From Acanthaster planci (taxonomy: Eukaryota; Echinodermata; Asteroidea; Valvatida; Acanthasteridae), in NCBI RefSeq assembly GCF_001949145.1, contig NW_019091769.1, positions 9,281-70,861 of the forward strand: a DNA stretch of 61,581 nucleotides, read 5' to 3'. A model generated the notes under the pieces. The model saw only the letters and a list, made by a program, of their open reading frames with translations. It ran no database searches and was not told the origin of the DNA. A program made the translations under genes and the position numbers. The stretch's first letter is position 1; each line of letters opens with the position of its first letter. This document shows positions 1-13,033 of the stretch, piece after piece.

Positions 1-1026
1 GAATTGCTGCGGGTCGTTTATATTTACGTAGATAACAAAACCATTAATAACCAAGTTGTACCGCACAGATTTTCGCTCTGCAAAGACTGAGCGATTAAAA
101 CGCTACAATAGTGCATCATGTAGCAAAAATTCACAATTGGCCTACATACAAATCTCACTGGCTGCTCTTCCTTGATCAATTTAAATTAATGCGCGCGCAT
201 TAATATTGTAACAAAACCATTAAGCACCTCCCTTTCAATAGGCACATCATTTTCTGGCATTTCGTGCAAGACAGATTTGATAGGGTTTCCTGAACGCCAT
301 AGTTGGTGGCATATAATTGAAAACTGAAGTCTTTCACTTCCGTTGGAAGGTGTAAGTCTTAGCTTGGGGAGCTGCGTATGAAATTGCAAGATTACGATGC
401 ACATATCAAGAGTTGAACTCTTGAAAAACCAGGACAGGCAGCGTCTACTCGGATCGGCAAATCGAGTAATTTTTTTGTAGAATCCTCTCATTTCGTTGTC
501 TGCTCGCGTGCACGCTTCCTCAGTACATTTGATCTTTCATTATAAACAACTCATCAGTGCATTCGACCCAAAAAAACAAGAATGGAAAACAAAATTCTTG
601 ACGGGACACATGACATAATTTTATACCGTGTCAGGCCTGTGGTTGGAGCATTTATGATGAACGATTCAAACTCCAAAGCATCAAATCAAACATAGATTAG
701 TAATAGCTATCTAGAGAATTGAATACGAATTCCGAAGAAGTTACAAATTCTAACAACACAGACGTGAGTTGAAGCTCAGTGATAGTATTATAATCGAGCA
801 AGTGCATGAATGTTGAAAATTCGGAACAAAACTTTCTGCAAATATTTGTCCATCGTTGATATTTCCTCTTTATTCAAAAGCCCATCCATTTATGTCACTC
901 AGTGCGCGCAGTGCGCTTCTCAGAAGTTAGCGTGGATGTGTCTTTGAGGACATTTTGCGAAAATGTTGTGAAAATGTCCGCTTTGTATTAATACGTTAGA
1001 TAACATTCCAGTTTTTCCAGTGCAAC
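1..1026. other. Gene-free A/T-rich stretch
   Basis: I find no open frame with splice sites or recognisable protein content on either strand. The short open frames here have no codon or motif signal. The stretch ends at the left arm of the foldback repeat that follows. Confidence 0.5.
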
Positions 1027-2284
1027 GTTTATGGGCGGCCAAAAAGGTCAAAATTAATTTTAACAAAAATAAACAATTACTAGCAAACAGCATTTTCTCA
1101 TAAAAACTTAAATAGTAAAACGGAAAACAAACACCAAAAACCATTTACGAAACAAATTATTACAAAAAATTATAACAAAACCAAAAGTGATATGATACTA
1201 GAATTAATTTCACCAAAAATAAACAATTTATGGGCAAACAATATTTAAAACATGTAAAAACACAAAACAAACACACAAAAACTCACAAAGGAAATTATTT
1301 AAAAATAAGTAGCCAACACTTTGAAAAAAGCCCCAAATTAGTTCCTCAAATGACAACAGTAAATCAAAATAGGAAATAATTGATAAAAAAGAAAACAAAT
1401 TGTCGAAACCCAAGTTCGCCAACAGATCACTTCAATTCTAACAAGGAAGCTAAACGCAAATCATTAGAAAATTCCTAAACAAATTTGATTCCATCGTGTA
1501 ATGCTTTATTTTTTGTAAAATTAATTTTGACCCTTTGGGCCGATTTTGACCCTTTTGGCCGCCTGATCTATGGGCGGCCAAAAGGGTTGCAAGTCTTATC
1601 AACGCAAGTCAATAGACAAGTTCTCAAACAAACTAACTTGGTTCCATCGTTGGGGGCGTCCTATGCCATGCGCAACGATGTGTTGGTTGCGATTAGGCGA
1701 TGTCCACGATCGCACGATCTTGAAGCGGTCTGTCGATCTTGTTGGTCAATATTATTTGGCAATAATTTTGACATCAGCTAATTGCCCTTTGTTTTTAGTT
1801 AACATATACGGACGATTGTTTCCAAAAGGAGAAGTAAAGTTGGAGAATTAAACCAAATTTGTTTAAGAGTTTTTCTAATGACGACCTTTGGTTTCGACAA
1901 TTTGTTATTTTTTTTTTTTTTATATATATCAATTTTTCGTATTTGTTTTACTGTTGTCATTTTAGGAATTTTTGGAGGCATATTGTTTTCAAATGTTGGT
2001 TATTTATTCTTAAATAATTTCTTTTGGGAATGTTTTGTGTTTTACTATTTACATTTTGATAGGAAGATGTTATTCGCCCGTAATTGTTTATTTTTGGTAA
2101 AATAAATTTTAGTGACATATTACTTTTCATGTTTGTTATCAATTTTTTTATGATTTGTTTCGTAAATGGCTTTGGGTGCTTGTTTTGTCTTTTATTATTT
2201 CATTTTTTAATAAGAAAATGCTGTTTGTTCGTAATTGTTTATTTTTGTTAAAATTAATTTTGGCCTTTTTGGCCGCCCATAAAC
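1027..2284. repeat. Long foldback (inverted-repeat) element
   Basis: The sequence from 1027 rightwards reappears as its reverse complement ending at 2284. The outer ends are GTTTATGGGCGGCCAAAAA and its complement. Pairing can be followed through about 1027-1160 against 2151-2284, then 1193-1420 against 1870-2110, then about 1455-1490 against 1825-1880. Each arm is therefore roughly 450 nt, with indels. The spacer (about 1500-1820) is less A/T-rich and holds extra copies of the GGGCGGCCAAAAGG motif near 1540-1590. No transposase-like frame is present and I see no clear target-site duplication. It is most likely a non-autonomous foldback or MITE-type DNA element; a head-to-head duplication is the alternative. 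Confidence 0.8.
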
Positions 2285-4877
2285 TTTCACTTCTTGTTTA
2301 GCAGAACCATACCCACAAATTTTCTCGAGCTGTGACGAATACCTGAATAAACAAATACTCAACCAAATGATACAGTATCAGGTTCAACATTTCCACCGAT
2401 TGTATTACACGCACTCAAAAGCCTGTTTGCAAAATTACAGAACAGCCTACGTGAAAACACAGTGCAGTCCTTCATAACTGAGTTAAATAAAACGTTTTGT
2501 TCCGCATGCCTCCAAAGAATGCATACGGCAGAGCAACTTTATAGTGTACTGTATTTCACATGAGCCGGCCATACGGAAGATGCGCACACCTTGGCAGCTT
2601 GCCAAGGGGTGGGCTTTGAAGGAGGAATCGCCGAGGGCGGAAATGTCTTGCGCATCTGGCTGGCTTCTGCGATAAGAATTTGTGGACCATGGCAGTAAAC
2701 TAAATTGCCATGGACAAAAAATTGGGTGGGGGGCGCTTGAGACACAAATCAAATTAAAACTTATGTTCTCGTCTAATTGTTACGTTTAACTTTTCATGGG
2801 TTAACCGATTACGACAACGACCTCGATACATATCGGGGCCGGGCGGCGTTACCTGTTTCTTGTGTCAACTTATTACTATGAGTCCAGAAATTCCAACTTG
2901 ACGAATCTGCCAACCGTGTACGGTGTACACAACAATTGGGCTCATCTACCAAAAGTACTAGCAGCCAATCAAATTGCTGGACTTCTTTTTACATCAGATA
3001 TTCTTTATTATGAACGAGTCGACAAATCTCACTACTTTGATTGGCGGAAATTCCAAGTCTGACTATTTTAATTGGTGGAAATTCCGTATACATGCAAGAT
3101 CATGTCGTTCATATGCAATTATGAATAACTACATATCACCGATGGAGAACGGTTGGCTCATCTGTCAAGTCTGACCTTCTGACTGGTGACGAATGACATA
3201 CGTTGACGCAGGATATCGCTGAAAAGCTATCAAATGAGGGCGCCTTAAAAAAAGTTATGCGAGCAACGACCGTGTACTGTGTATGTGAAGGGATGGCTGA
3301 CATTTATCATTGAGCAACATTTAAGTCTGACTTGATTCAAGTTTACTTTTTTTGTCCAAACTTCTCAGGAGTATAATTCTACGGTGGCCCCACCCTACTG
3401 TTTTATAAACCACCGAAAGCCACAATTGGATTCGAGAATTTAAGAGTGTAATTAAAGCGTAATTTGGTCTGCTGAATCTAGGGCCTGTTTCATGGTTTCA
3501 TGTTTTCATGGTTTAGCCGCCTAAAATAACGGTTACCTCGTATATTTAAGGAATCCATCAAGGCGTCAAATTAAGGTTCTTCATCTCAAGACCATTTTTC
3601 ATAGGGTTACTATAATATTTAGTGACTATTGTTTAATGGTTTCTAAAAAACACTGTTAAAAGACTTTCTTGTAACTTTGTATAAAACGAAAATCCAGTAC
3701 TTGAGGTGCGACAGAAAGAGAAGACGTGCTCCTCATGTATGGCTCTACATGTACCAAGGGTCAATGGATTGGGACCTTAGAAATGAAACACCTGAAATTC
3801 ATTACTACACATGTGGGCCGGCCCTCAAGTAAAGAAATCAACTAAAACTATACTTTCCAAATAAATGAGTCATCATCTAGTGCGGCAGTCGAATACTGTC
3901 CCAAGTACTTCGATTACGAACAGTGAGTGGTTGAACACACAGGAATGTCTATGTCACATCAATGTCATGTATTTATCGCTTGTGGCTTACACTGAGGGAC
4001 AAAGACTCTGTTATTCTCATGTTAAACAACGGTGACGTCATTCAGCCACAATATCGGAACTCTCTAGTGGGATGAAACAATGGGATTTCAAATTTGTATT
4101 ATTGGGGGAAGAGGACATCATCAGGGCAATCTAAACTATGCACAAATTCACAGCTCTGTCATTGGTTCACCTTCTTCGTTCACAGTGGTCTCAAAACCAC
4201 GGTTGTCAAGTCCCTGGTCCTCTGCTATCTCCCTGTGTGTCATGAAAAGTGGATCAAATGAAATTGTCAGCAGGAAAGGGATTTTGGGACAACAGTTCAG
4301 TTTGTCAGCTTTCGTGCTTTTCACAAATTGAAGAGGAAGTTTGTTTCTATTTCACATGACATGTGGCAGGACATACCACTGCAAGTTCCGAAAATCCAGA
4401 CATTTTTTCATTTTTCGATTCCCCCATCCCCCCAAACAAATTTAATAATGAATGAAAGAGGTTTCAACGTGCGTGCTGTCAATGCCTACCAACTAATAAT
4501 ATTAAGCGTTTTGCTATTTACCCGTTTACTAAACTATAAATACTGGTACCCTTGGCCTGATGTCTGCCATCTGTCACCTGTGGGTTTTTTTTTTTTTTTT
4601 GCTCTGTTTTTTATTTAAAATGTTGACATCTATACGTTTATGTTTATGATGCGGGGAAATGAACTTAACTGCAGTATCCTATGTTAGCAGTTCGCGAAAG
4701 GGTTGATGACTAGTTGTTACGTAAGGAACGTTAGTTATTCTTTCTCCTTGTTTGTGGTTTTTTCGAGGTGACCATCGCATTTCACGCCAGTGATAGGTGA
4801 TGTACAACCACCCAATACAGAAATGTCATCAGGTGTGATACTGCCTGACTCTTAGGTTTAAAAGAGGAATGATGGAC
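2285..4877. other. Intergenic region downstream of the membrane-protein gene
   Basis: No convincing coding sequence. There are two small perfect hairpins: CCTTGGCA/TGCCAAGG near 2590-2610, and CCATGGCA/TGCCATGG near 2686-2715. A T-rich run at 4587-4612 is followed by TTTATT at about 4610-4615. Read on the minus strand that is AATAAA, about 265 nt past the stop of the membrane-protein gene, so it is a candidate poly(A) signal. Confidence 0.45.
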
Positions 4878-7800
4878 TCACTTTGACTGATCGGCGATGA
4901 GGTTTTCCAACTCCCCTACTACCTCGGCTTCTTCTTTTCCTGCCGAGGAGGAGCCCTTGGCAGATGAGTGGGTCGAGGAGGCAATGGAATCTTTCCTCGG
5001 AGGAGTTGTGGCAGCATCGGAATCTTTCCTCGGTGGACCGGCGTCTTCCTCCGACTGGTTCGAGGAGGAAGAAGACTCTCTCCTGGATGAGGCTCCTGAT
5101 GACGCCGCTGGCTCCTCCTGTGGTGGCGGGGGAGGCGGGAGGTCCTCCGAGGCACTGGATGCCGACTCGGACGCTTCGGCTGTAGGAGGAGGGGGAGGGG
5201 GCAGGTCCTCCACAGCGTCCGGGGAAACCTCAACCGAAGTGCCAGCAGCCTCGGCACCAGGACCCTCTATCACTTTGGCATCTTCTTCTGTTTCAAGGGA
5301 AACAAGGTGGATGCAAGGGAAATAACGGCACTCTATGCAAAGATGAGTGTTACAGTCGTACCATAAACTTAAGCAGCTCCACGCATTAATCTAAGGTGTG
5401 GAAACTTATATGTACATTCTGTAGATTTAATTAGATTTATTTGAATAGTTTTCCTCCTCTGTGACAAATGTTGTATCTTGTGTGGGTTGGGGATGGGGGT
5501 CACATCCCTGTTCTGTGCAATTTAATTTGTTCATTTTACTTTTTATCTCTCAAGGTTGCAAGCCCCCCTAAAACGCATTAGCCCTGTAGGGGTCCTGTTT
5601 GCGTGCTCGGTGACAGACAAAACAAAGAGATTAAATGGCTTCAACACTGGCAACAAATACAGTATCCCACTAAGCGAAATAATTCCACCCCCAGCAAAAA
5701 ATCCCGACTCTGCCCCTATGTATTTAACCATCGATAAATGGGGTTGAATCTTTTAGAGTAAGAGAAAGGCCTATGGGTAAAACGAAAGTGCTTTGAATTT
5801 TTCCTGAATCGACTGGAGGTTTCTTGCCTTCACGTCTTGTATTATGGCCATTGTGCAATAACTTGCGAGCTTCGGAACAGTTCAATGACAGTGCAGAAAC
5901 ATAAGACTAGCTTTCACTGAGAGGCAGTCCGTCTCTGAGCATGACATTTGAAGAGATAAAAAGATCCTCTTTCTTGTCAAGGACAGGGACTGAATTATCT
6001 TACTGGTAGCCTGTTCGTAGTCCGGCGGTGCTAAGTCACTGGAATGGGAGCTGCCTTCGTTAGATGAAGACACGTCAGCAGTCACAACAATGGCGTTCAG
6101 GGAGCCACACGGTTCCGCATCATTTGGTGAGCTATCTTCTTGCTTCTCCTGTTGACAATAATACAATGCACTTCTTCAGGAATTTCGGAAATTTGTGTAA
6201 TGCCTGAGCAGTTCCGAGTAAGTCTCAAGGTCTTTTAAATGAGCAGTGGTTCCAATTGTTCAGATGACAAATGCGAGCAATGTCGCCAGATGTTTCAAAT
6301 TTAGAGAGGCTGGGACATCGGTTTCTCCGCTATGAATTCTGCAAGTGGAAGCCGTGGATGGTCACGAGAATAAAGCCTGAATGAAGGGACCACTGGGATT
6401 TTGTAGAGAATTATCCCAATATCGAGCCGTTTTGAAACTATCAATTTGAGGCAGGGGAATGCATGATTGAAAATAAAACGAGAATAGAAGATCGTGAAAT
6501 GATTGAACGTTGAACTGAGTTGAGTAGACGTGTTATAACTGCTGCAGAAGTTAGTGAAGCCCAAAGAACAATTTTTTTCACATGCACTTATCACATCGAC
6601 ATTAATAGTGACCTTAATACCAGGAAGGTATTAAGGTACTTGCAAATTGTTGTTCAATATTTTGCTGAGTAACACAATTGCCAATTTAAGTACGTACATG
6701 TATTTGCAGTATGAAAAGCAAAATCACACCATGATATGGAGGTCAGGAGGTACGTGAAGTGCACTATGATAGCTGTCGCGATATCAGCAAAATGAATTCA
6801 GCCTCCGTTGATGAACGAATTACCAACAAGAGCTATTGGCTATACCTCCTTGTGGACCACGGCATAAAGTTCGTGGTCAGTGTCTGCGAGCTTTTTTACC
6901 ATGGAGGGATTCACGAAGACAGTCTTGGTCTCGGACAGGATATCGGCCTGGTAGACGTTGGTGCTGACGTCCACTTTGGGCTTCTTCAAGGAACTGGCGG
7001 GAACAGCTGGTCCAGGCGGCAAAACTTTGTTCTTCTCCTCCGTATTCTCCATATTATTCATCTCCAAATCTTCAAAGGTCATCTTTGTGTCTCTGAAAGG
7101 AAAGTGAAACAACAAAGGGGCACCTTTTTACCTAGGATGTCTATATGTCCAGTATTTCCCAATACATTTTGATCTGTTATCGATGATTAGCGAAAAGTTG
7201 ATCGGCACAACTCAGAGTGCGGGTCACTGTAGGGAAGCACCGTAAAACTGAATAGAAAATTTCTGAATTTTATACTTCTGTTTCTGTTGGTTTGTTTTTG
7301 TTTGCTGAGTGTTTAATCTGTTTGTTTTGTAAGATGATTGCTTCTACCTGAACCCTTAAGAAGAATATGGAGAATTCAAAATGCTAGGGAGGGAAAAAAA
7401 CTTACGTTTTCTTGTTCCGGTAGTGTACACAGCCAACAAACGTGAAGACTATTATGAACAAACCAACTACACATATCAATGCAATTATCCAGGAATCCAG
7501 GAGAAGGCCATTCGAGAATGGTTCGAACTCGAGATCGCCCAAATCAAGCCTGCAATTAGAAACGATCAACAGGAAGGTAACCAGAAATTGACACTCCGTC
7601 ATGTTCCATCTTTTACCTTCTCACAGTTTCGTTTGAGTAACCCGAACCTTGTCGAATGGGGGGGGGTAGCCCGGTTGCGCTGCACACTTGCACTTAGGCA
7701 TAACCATTTGTGTACGAAATAGTAACAGAGATGTAGGCCAATTTGCCTTTATTCATAACAGCCAGTGTGATTTCAGAATTTCCGAAGGATTCATCTCTCT

Positions 7801-10800
7801 TCAAAAACCCTAAGGCGTCACATTAAGCAGCTCTGAGGACGTCTCCATATATGCAAGCACAATGTAAAAATGCTCAGTGTGCGCAAGTGGTAGTTGCGCA
7901 CATTCACAGACACGTGACAGTTAACATGTAAAAAAAATGGTGTCTGTAATATTGCCCGAGTAATTCAGATTTTGTTTACCTGTATCCGAGGGAACTTTCA
8001 ATGGCCTTCCTCTCGGCAGTAAACATGTTTTGCAGCTGGGCGCTAGTCATTGTCAGTTGGGTCGTGGAATACGGACTTTTAATGTAGAAAGACACAAGTG
8101 TTCTCCTCGGCTTAGTAGCTGCCTTTTTGCCGTAGACCATGACGTCGCTTGGCCTGTGGATTAACATGCGAAGCAACAGGGGTCAAATTACAACTTGGGT
8201 GTTGTATTGCAACATCAGACGTTGTATACGGCAACATCAGGGGTACAACATTAGAAATGCATATTTATCACAGGCAAATTCTCCAAAGGAATTTAACTCT
8301 GCCATAGAAACAGTACCACTGTCCCGAAAATTCATTTTAACTCCAACCGCCAACTGCCTTTCTAAATCTTAAAAAGGGCAAATTGCCTTTTACCGAAACA
8401 CCATAGAAAGAGAGAGACGAGGGAATTTGTGTGTAAACTTACCTTGTGTCCTTGTAGCTTCCGTCGCAATTACCTTTGGTTTTGCAGTATCTGTTGCTGG
8501 CTTCGCTCATTGTTGTTTTAAACATTGCCTCGCTATCCGCTCCAAACTGTTGGCCCACCGCAAGAAAATAAGACAGCAGAAATGTATATTTAAAAAACCA
8601 AAGTCAAAGAAATTAAAGCATGAAAACCAGCAAGTGAAATTTGAAGAGACATCTGGGACTGATGACCTCATAGTGGTTATACTTCCAAAGTTATTAGAGT
8701 CATTCAAGGCATTGCAAATCCCTTTCGTATTTTTTTTTTTTTGGGGGAGGCACAATGCCGTTAATTTCTTTGTTGAGAAATATATTTTACAAGCCTGTTG
8801 AGAGGCTCGAAGTTCGTCTACTGTTCACACCTTGTCTTATGGAGTTGCTTCTATGTTCCAAAATACTTTCCAGAAAAAAACAAAAATTGACAGACAAACA
8901 AAATAACAAGACCCCCTCGGGCAAACACAGGCCTGGATATGTTCCTTAGAGAAACAAGGGTTGCTAAGTATAGAAAAACACCTGGAAAGGTAACAAATGA
9001 TATTTTTAAAAATTAAACTTGCAAAATAAATACCGGTACTTCAAACCCAATAACAATACTGGTAAGAGAAGTTGTTAATAAATAAAACATTACTTGAAAA
9101 CCTCATACCGACGAAAATTCAATATCGATTATCAGTTCAACTCCCCCTTCGTCAATGAGCTCTTGGATTGGATCGCCCAGGTCTACAGTTGGAGCAATGG
9201 TCGTATCGCCGTCCTTACTATCCCGGAAGCTGGGCGGGTTATTTGGCGGAGGTGGTGGAGGCGGTGGGAGAAATGACTTCTTTGGTGCGGCTGTTGCAGC
9301 TGTGAAAAGAGAACACATGATCAAGGGGTGTGGTACTACTCAGCCCAATACCCCGTATTCCTACGGCCACGCCCACATTGCCAGTGGCCACCCAACCACC
9401 AACACCTATTTCTCATCCTTTTTTGTCCGCCACCATACATGACAACCCGGGAACTGTAGACCAGATCAAATTTTAAAATTCATACACAATTACAGTACAA
9501 TTAAAGAGCACCTTTTGGGAAAAATATTTTCTCTGATTTCGTCTGTTGAAATAAATATGGAAGCATCCAAATCGAATGAAGTGTCAGTTGTCAGAGCTCA
9601 ACTATAACAAGCTTAAAAAAGATTGTTTTTTCTGTTTATATGCCATGATGTGAATTCTGAATGTAGATTGCGTCATTGTTTGGCATGCACAAGGGTTTAT
9701 CCACTATGAACACATAACAAGGTGAGTTCCCCTCGTTTTCTCTGTTTTCTCAGAATGGCACAATCTACTGTATTAACCAACCGAATTTTGCGGACTGCAA
9801 GTTCATATGATTATATACGTGTAAGTCAAATTTACTCGAGAGCGTTCGTTTAGCTATCACGTGATCCTCGTGCCTGCCCTGGTGTCAGATACCACTACCC
9901 CGGCTGGCGAGCAGGTCTCTGGAGGCTACCGAATGTAATGACGTCACGGATGGACTGTTCGAGTATGGACATGATGGAACGTGGCGAGGACTTGACCTTT
10001 TTCCTAGGAAGCCTTGGCGAATACACTGCAGCATTCGATTAGCCTCATTTCGAGGCTTCCCTTGCGTGTAACACTGGTGTGTTCAGAGAAGCTAATCGAA
10101 TACACCCTATGTGAATTCGCAGTGCAAACGTTTGATCTGTCGTTACAAAAACACGCTCATCTTCGCTTTTTCACGCCGAGTATGAACTAGCCTTAAAGCT
10201 GATTTTTATATTAAAAGTCTACTTTTCGGTCATTTTAAAGAACAGATTTGTCCTTAAAACCGACGAATAAGAACATACCGAGGGCAAAAGTGTCAACTCA
10301 CATGCCCGTTACGCCCATGTCAAAGTGTTATGCATAGATAATTTGTTCTATCCTTGGGCACTGTTTGAACACCCATCGTCTACGGAGCAGGGGACGGGCT
10401 CTGGTTGGAATGGTCGTAAATAATGAAAATTGACCTTTGCTCAAACAGACGTTGCACGCTAATGACGATGCGCAAATGTAGTTATCAAATTCGCACTGAA
10501 TTTTTTATCAGAATGCAAACATGGACGACGAAGCCTTTAGTACAAAGCCGGATTATGAATTGGCGAACCTATTTTATGTAACTGACATTAATTAAGGGCC
10601 ACGAGCCAGTAGAGCACGGTATTCCAACAGCGCATGCCCACACTGAAGCACGTCAGAGGTCGTTTGGAAACAGCAGCGCGCGCAATAAGGCGCCTTTCCA
10701 CATGCACGTCAACACTTGCGCCAAGCGTTGCGTATCCGGCAAATTTGCTCCCGGAGCAATTTTGACGGCCGAACGCAACGCTCACGTAAAGCATGGCTTC

Positions 10801-13033
10801 CGTATGGTCGTTTGTAACACAGACGGTCCGCAAGACGTCAAGACGCAGACAGTCGCGGAAGAGACGCTGTGCGACATCATTCGCAACGCGCCCAAAACGT
10901 ACATTATGTCTGTTCTATCACTGTCTCCATAGGGCGGCTCACGGGCATGTTTTGTTCCCGACAAAAGGTACCTTTACGAAAAACCGACCTGGCCCATTGG
11001 AAACAATCCTGAATTCCTTGCAGCGGCGAAAGCTGAAATTGATGCATAGGCTTCAGAAATCACTTATCTGATGCAGTGAAGAATAATAAACCAAGCAAGC
11101 GTTTATGCAGTTCTACAAAACTGTCCTGACCGCTCAATAAAACACACATCACAATGTGCGTCATTCGCATCATGGAGTTTTAAAGTTACTGTAACATTAC
11201 GATATATTCAAATTTGAGTGACGGGTTTTGCTCTTACATATTCACAACATGACATTCTTCATTCGACTTGTTTGCGCGGTGGTTTATTTTTTACGGATTA
11301 ATTAAGAACGCGTTCCCTGATATTCGGCGATGCTTGTCAAAGCCCCGTCCTGTTTGAAAAACAACAACATACTCGTACCAAATTTATGTTTTTTTAAAGA
11401 AGGAGAAAGGGGAAGTAGAGGCTACTGAGTACTGGAATTTTAACGAGCGAAAACACAAAAGAGCGACACTCTTACATAAGTTTAGTTTGCAGAGGCACTG
11501 GGTGACGGTTCTACTCTTCGAGAATTGTCTGCTGTGGCAGGCGATTTCATCGATGCTGATTTGAGTAGGAATTTTTGCGCGGCATGAATCCGGGGAGGAT
11601 TCCCCCTGTTTTTAGACAGGAGGATGGGCCGTGTTGCAATCACCTGCCTAGTTGTTTCTTTTGGCAAGCAAAAATGAAACTGATCATAATCACCCCTATA
11701 CAGTCAATTACGGGACAGAAGCAGTAAAATGGAAACTCATCAGCGTTAGATTACGTGTTTGTTTTTAAGAAGATAGTCGGACGGATTACAGGACAAGATT
11801 ACCGTGCTGATAACTATCATTAAGATACTTTGCGTAATTTGGATGACTTTTCATCAAGCCAAATTACTGTCAGCCATTTATATTTGGAACGATTTCAGCA
11901 GGTAATTATACATTCAGTTCATACGTCCTGCATTTGGCTCATATTATTAGGTTTCATGTACAAAATGGGGAAAAAACAATAACAGGTCCTACAGGGAACA
12001 AAACTAACATGAAAAAATGCATGGCTCCTACAAAACCCCAATTTTATTGGGGGTGGTGTTTGAGGGACATCGATGACAACGTCAAATGGTTTTAGTCCCC
12101 CCCCCACCGGTCATGCCCCAATATCCAGCCCCCTAACCCACCTCTCTCGCCGACAGAAGTTTGCGTAAAAAGGTGCGGATAGTGAGCTTCCTTGAGGAGT
12201 GGGCACTGGTGAGGGAACTAAATTATTCTTGATGCATGAGCCCCCAAGCCCCCACTCCCTCCCCCGTAAATTGTATTGAAATACCCTCGATGGCCTTCGC
12301 AAGCAGTTTCAATCATGCTGTGTAGATTAATGTGCTGACTAATTTCAAACGAATGCAGTAGTGGTTACGGGGGATTACTGGTTTCCAGTGAAGTAGTAGA
12401 CAAAGCTTTACATAATTATTTCTTGCTTGGATGGTATACGCCGCATCCTGTTTTGGTATCTACATTTCCAGTCCTAGTTATCTGGTGACCTGTAACTTGA
12501 ACATTGCCGTAGTCTCTGAATGAAATGTTTGATTCAAGTGAAGATTAGTGTATATAGTTTAGAATGAAACACAACCTACTGCATATTCGGGGGTAATTTG
12601 GACTCGGAACAGAAATTGATATTGGCCCCTTTGAGACTAGACGTGTTGTCTGCAGTAAAGCCTGCTTCGCGGTTTCAACCTTTGGAGTGTATTTATCGGA
12701 GATGGCCTTCGATCTGTGCACTGCCCATTAAGGCTATTGCGCTAGTATAGTGGCGTATAATTCATAATACTAATTACATGCACTCTGTTCTAGCAGAACT
12801 GTGTTAGGAGCACCGCGATCAACTCGAACGATATTTCTACCAGTAAATGTTTACCAGTAAAATGTTATTATCAGTGAAGTCAACGATACCTATTTAACCC
12901 TAAAATAAATGTAAGGGGAGAACACCTGTGGAAAAATGATTATAATGAAGATGTTGGTTGTAAACTCACCCTGTCCACATGCTCTCTGGCATGAAAAAAC
13001 CGTTACCATTAAAACCAGCACGAAGGACTTCAT
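4878..13033 (-). CDS. Single-pass (type I) membrane protein with proline-rich cytoplasmic tail
   Basis: Eight phase-matched exons on the minus strand: 13033-12970, 9299-9109, 8546-8443, 8153-7980, 7549-7406, 7092-6846, 6148-6004 and 5287-4878. They give 492 aa. The start is the ATG at 13033 (AGGATGA context); the open frame extends upstream only through a GTG. Residues 1-20 are a signal peptide (MKSFVLVLMVTVF...). Next come a run of eight prolines (about 33-40) and an extracellular module (about 86-197) with a Cys pair (YCKTKGNC) and a beta-rich stretch (TLVSFYIKSP) before ESSLGYR. The membrane segment is about 198-218, followed by HYRNKK as a stop-transfer signal. The tail carries a PPDY motif (349-352, PPxY class, WW-binding), two EDLPPPPPP motifs (EVH1/SH3/profilin-like) and Ser-rich PPRKDS repeats. 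The juxtamembrane module resembles SEA-type or KIAA1549-like ectodomains, but this is only an impression. I do not recognise an orthologue. The topology is well supported; the function is not. Confidence 0.75.
10600..10930. other. CpG-rich block inside the first intron of the membrane-protein gene
   Basis: About 330 nt with many CpG and GCGC steps lies in an otherwise A/T-rich 3.7-kb intron (9300-12969). It is open in several frames on both strands, as CpG-rich DNA with few stops tends to be. No frame has matching splice sites or a recognisable motif. It may be an internal promoter, an enhancer CpG island or a decayed transposon fragment. Confidence 0.4.

Noticed and set aside
4897-5325. Plus-strand 142-aa Ser/Gly-rich frame
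   Set aside because: It is antisense to the Ser/Pro/Glu-rich last exon of the membrane protein, which has an in-phase acceptor and a stop.
10588-11071. Overlapping open frames on both strands in the CpG-rich block
   Set aside because: Open on several frames at once because CpG-rich DNA has few stops; no recognisable protein.
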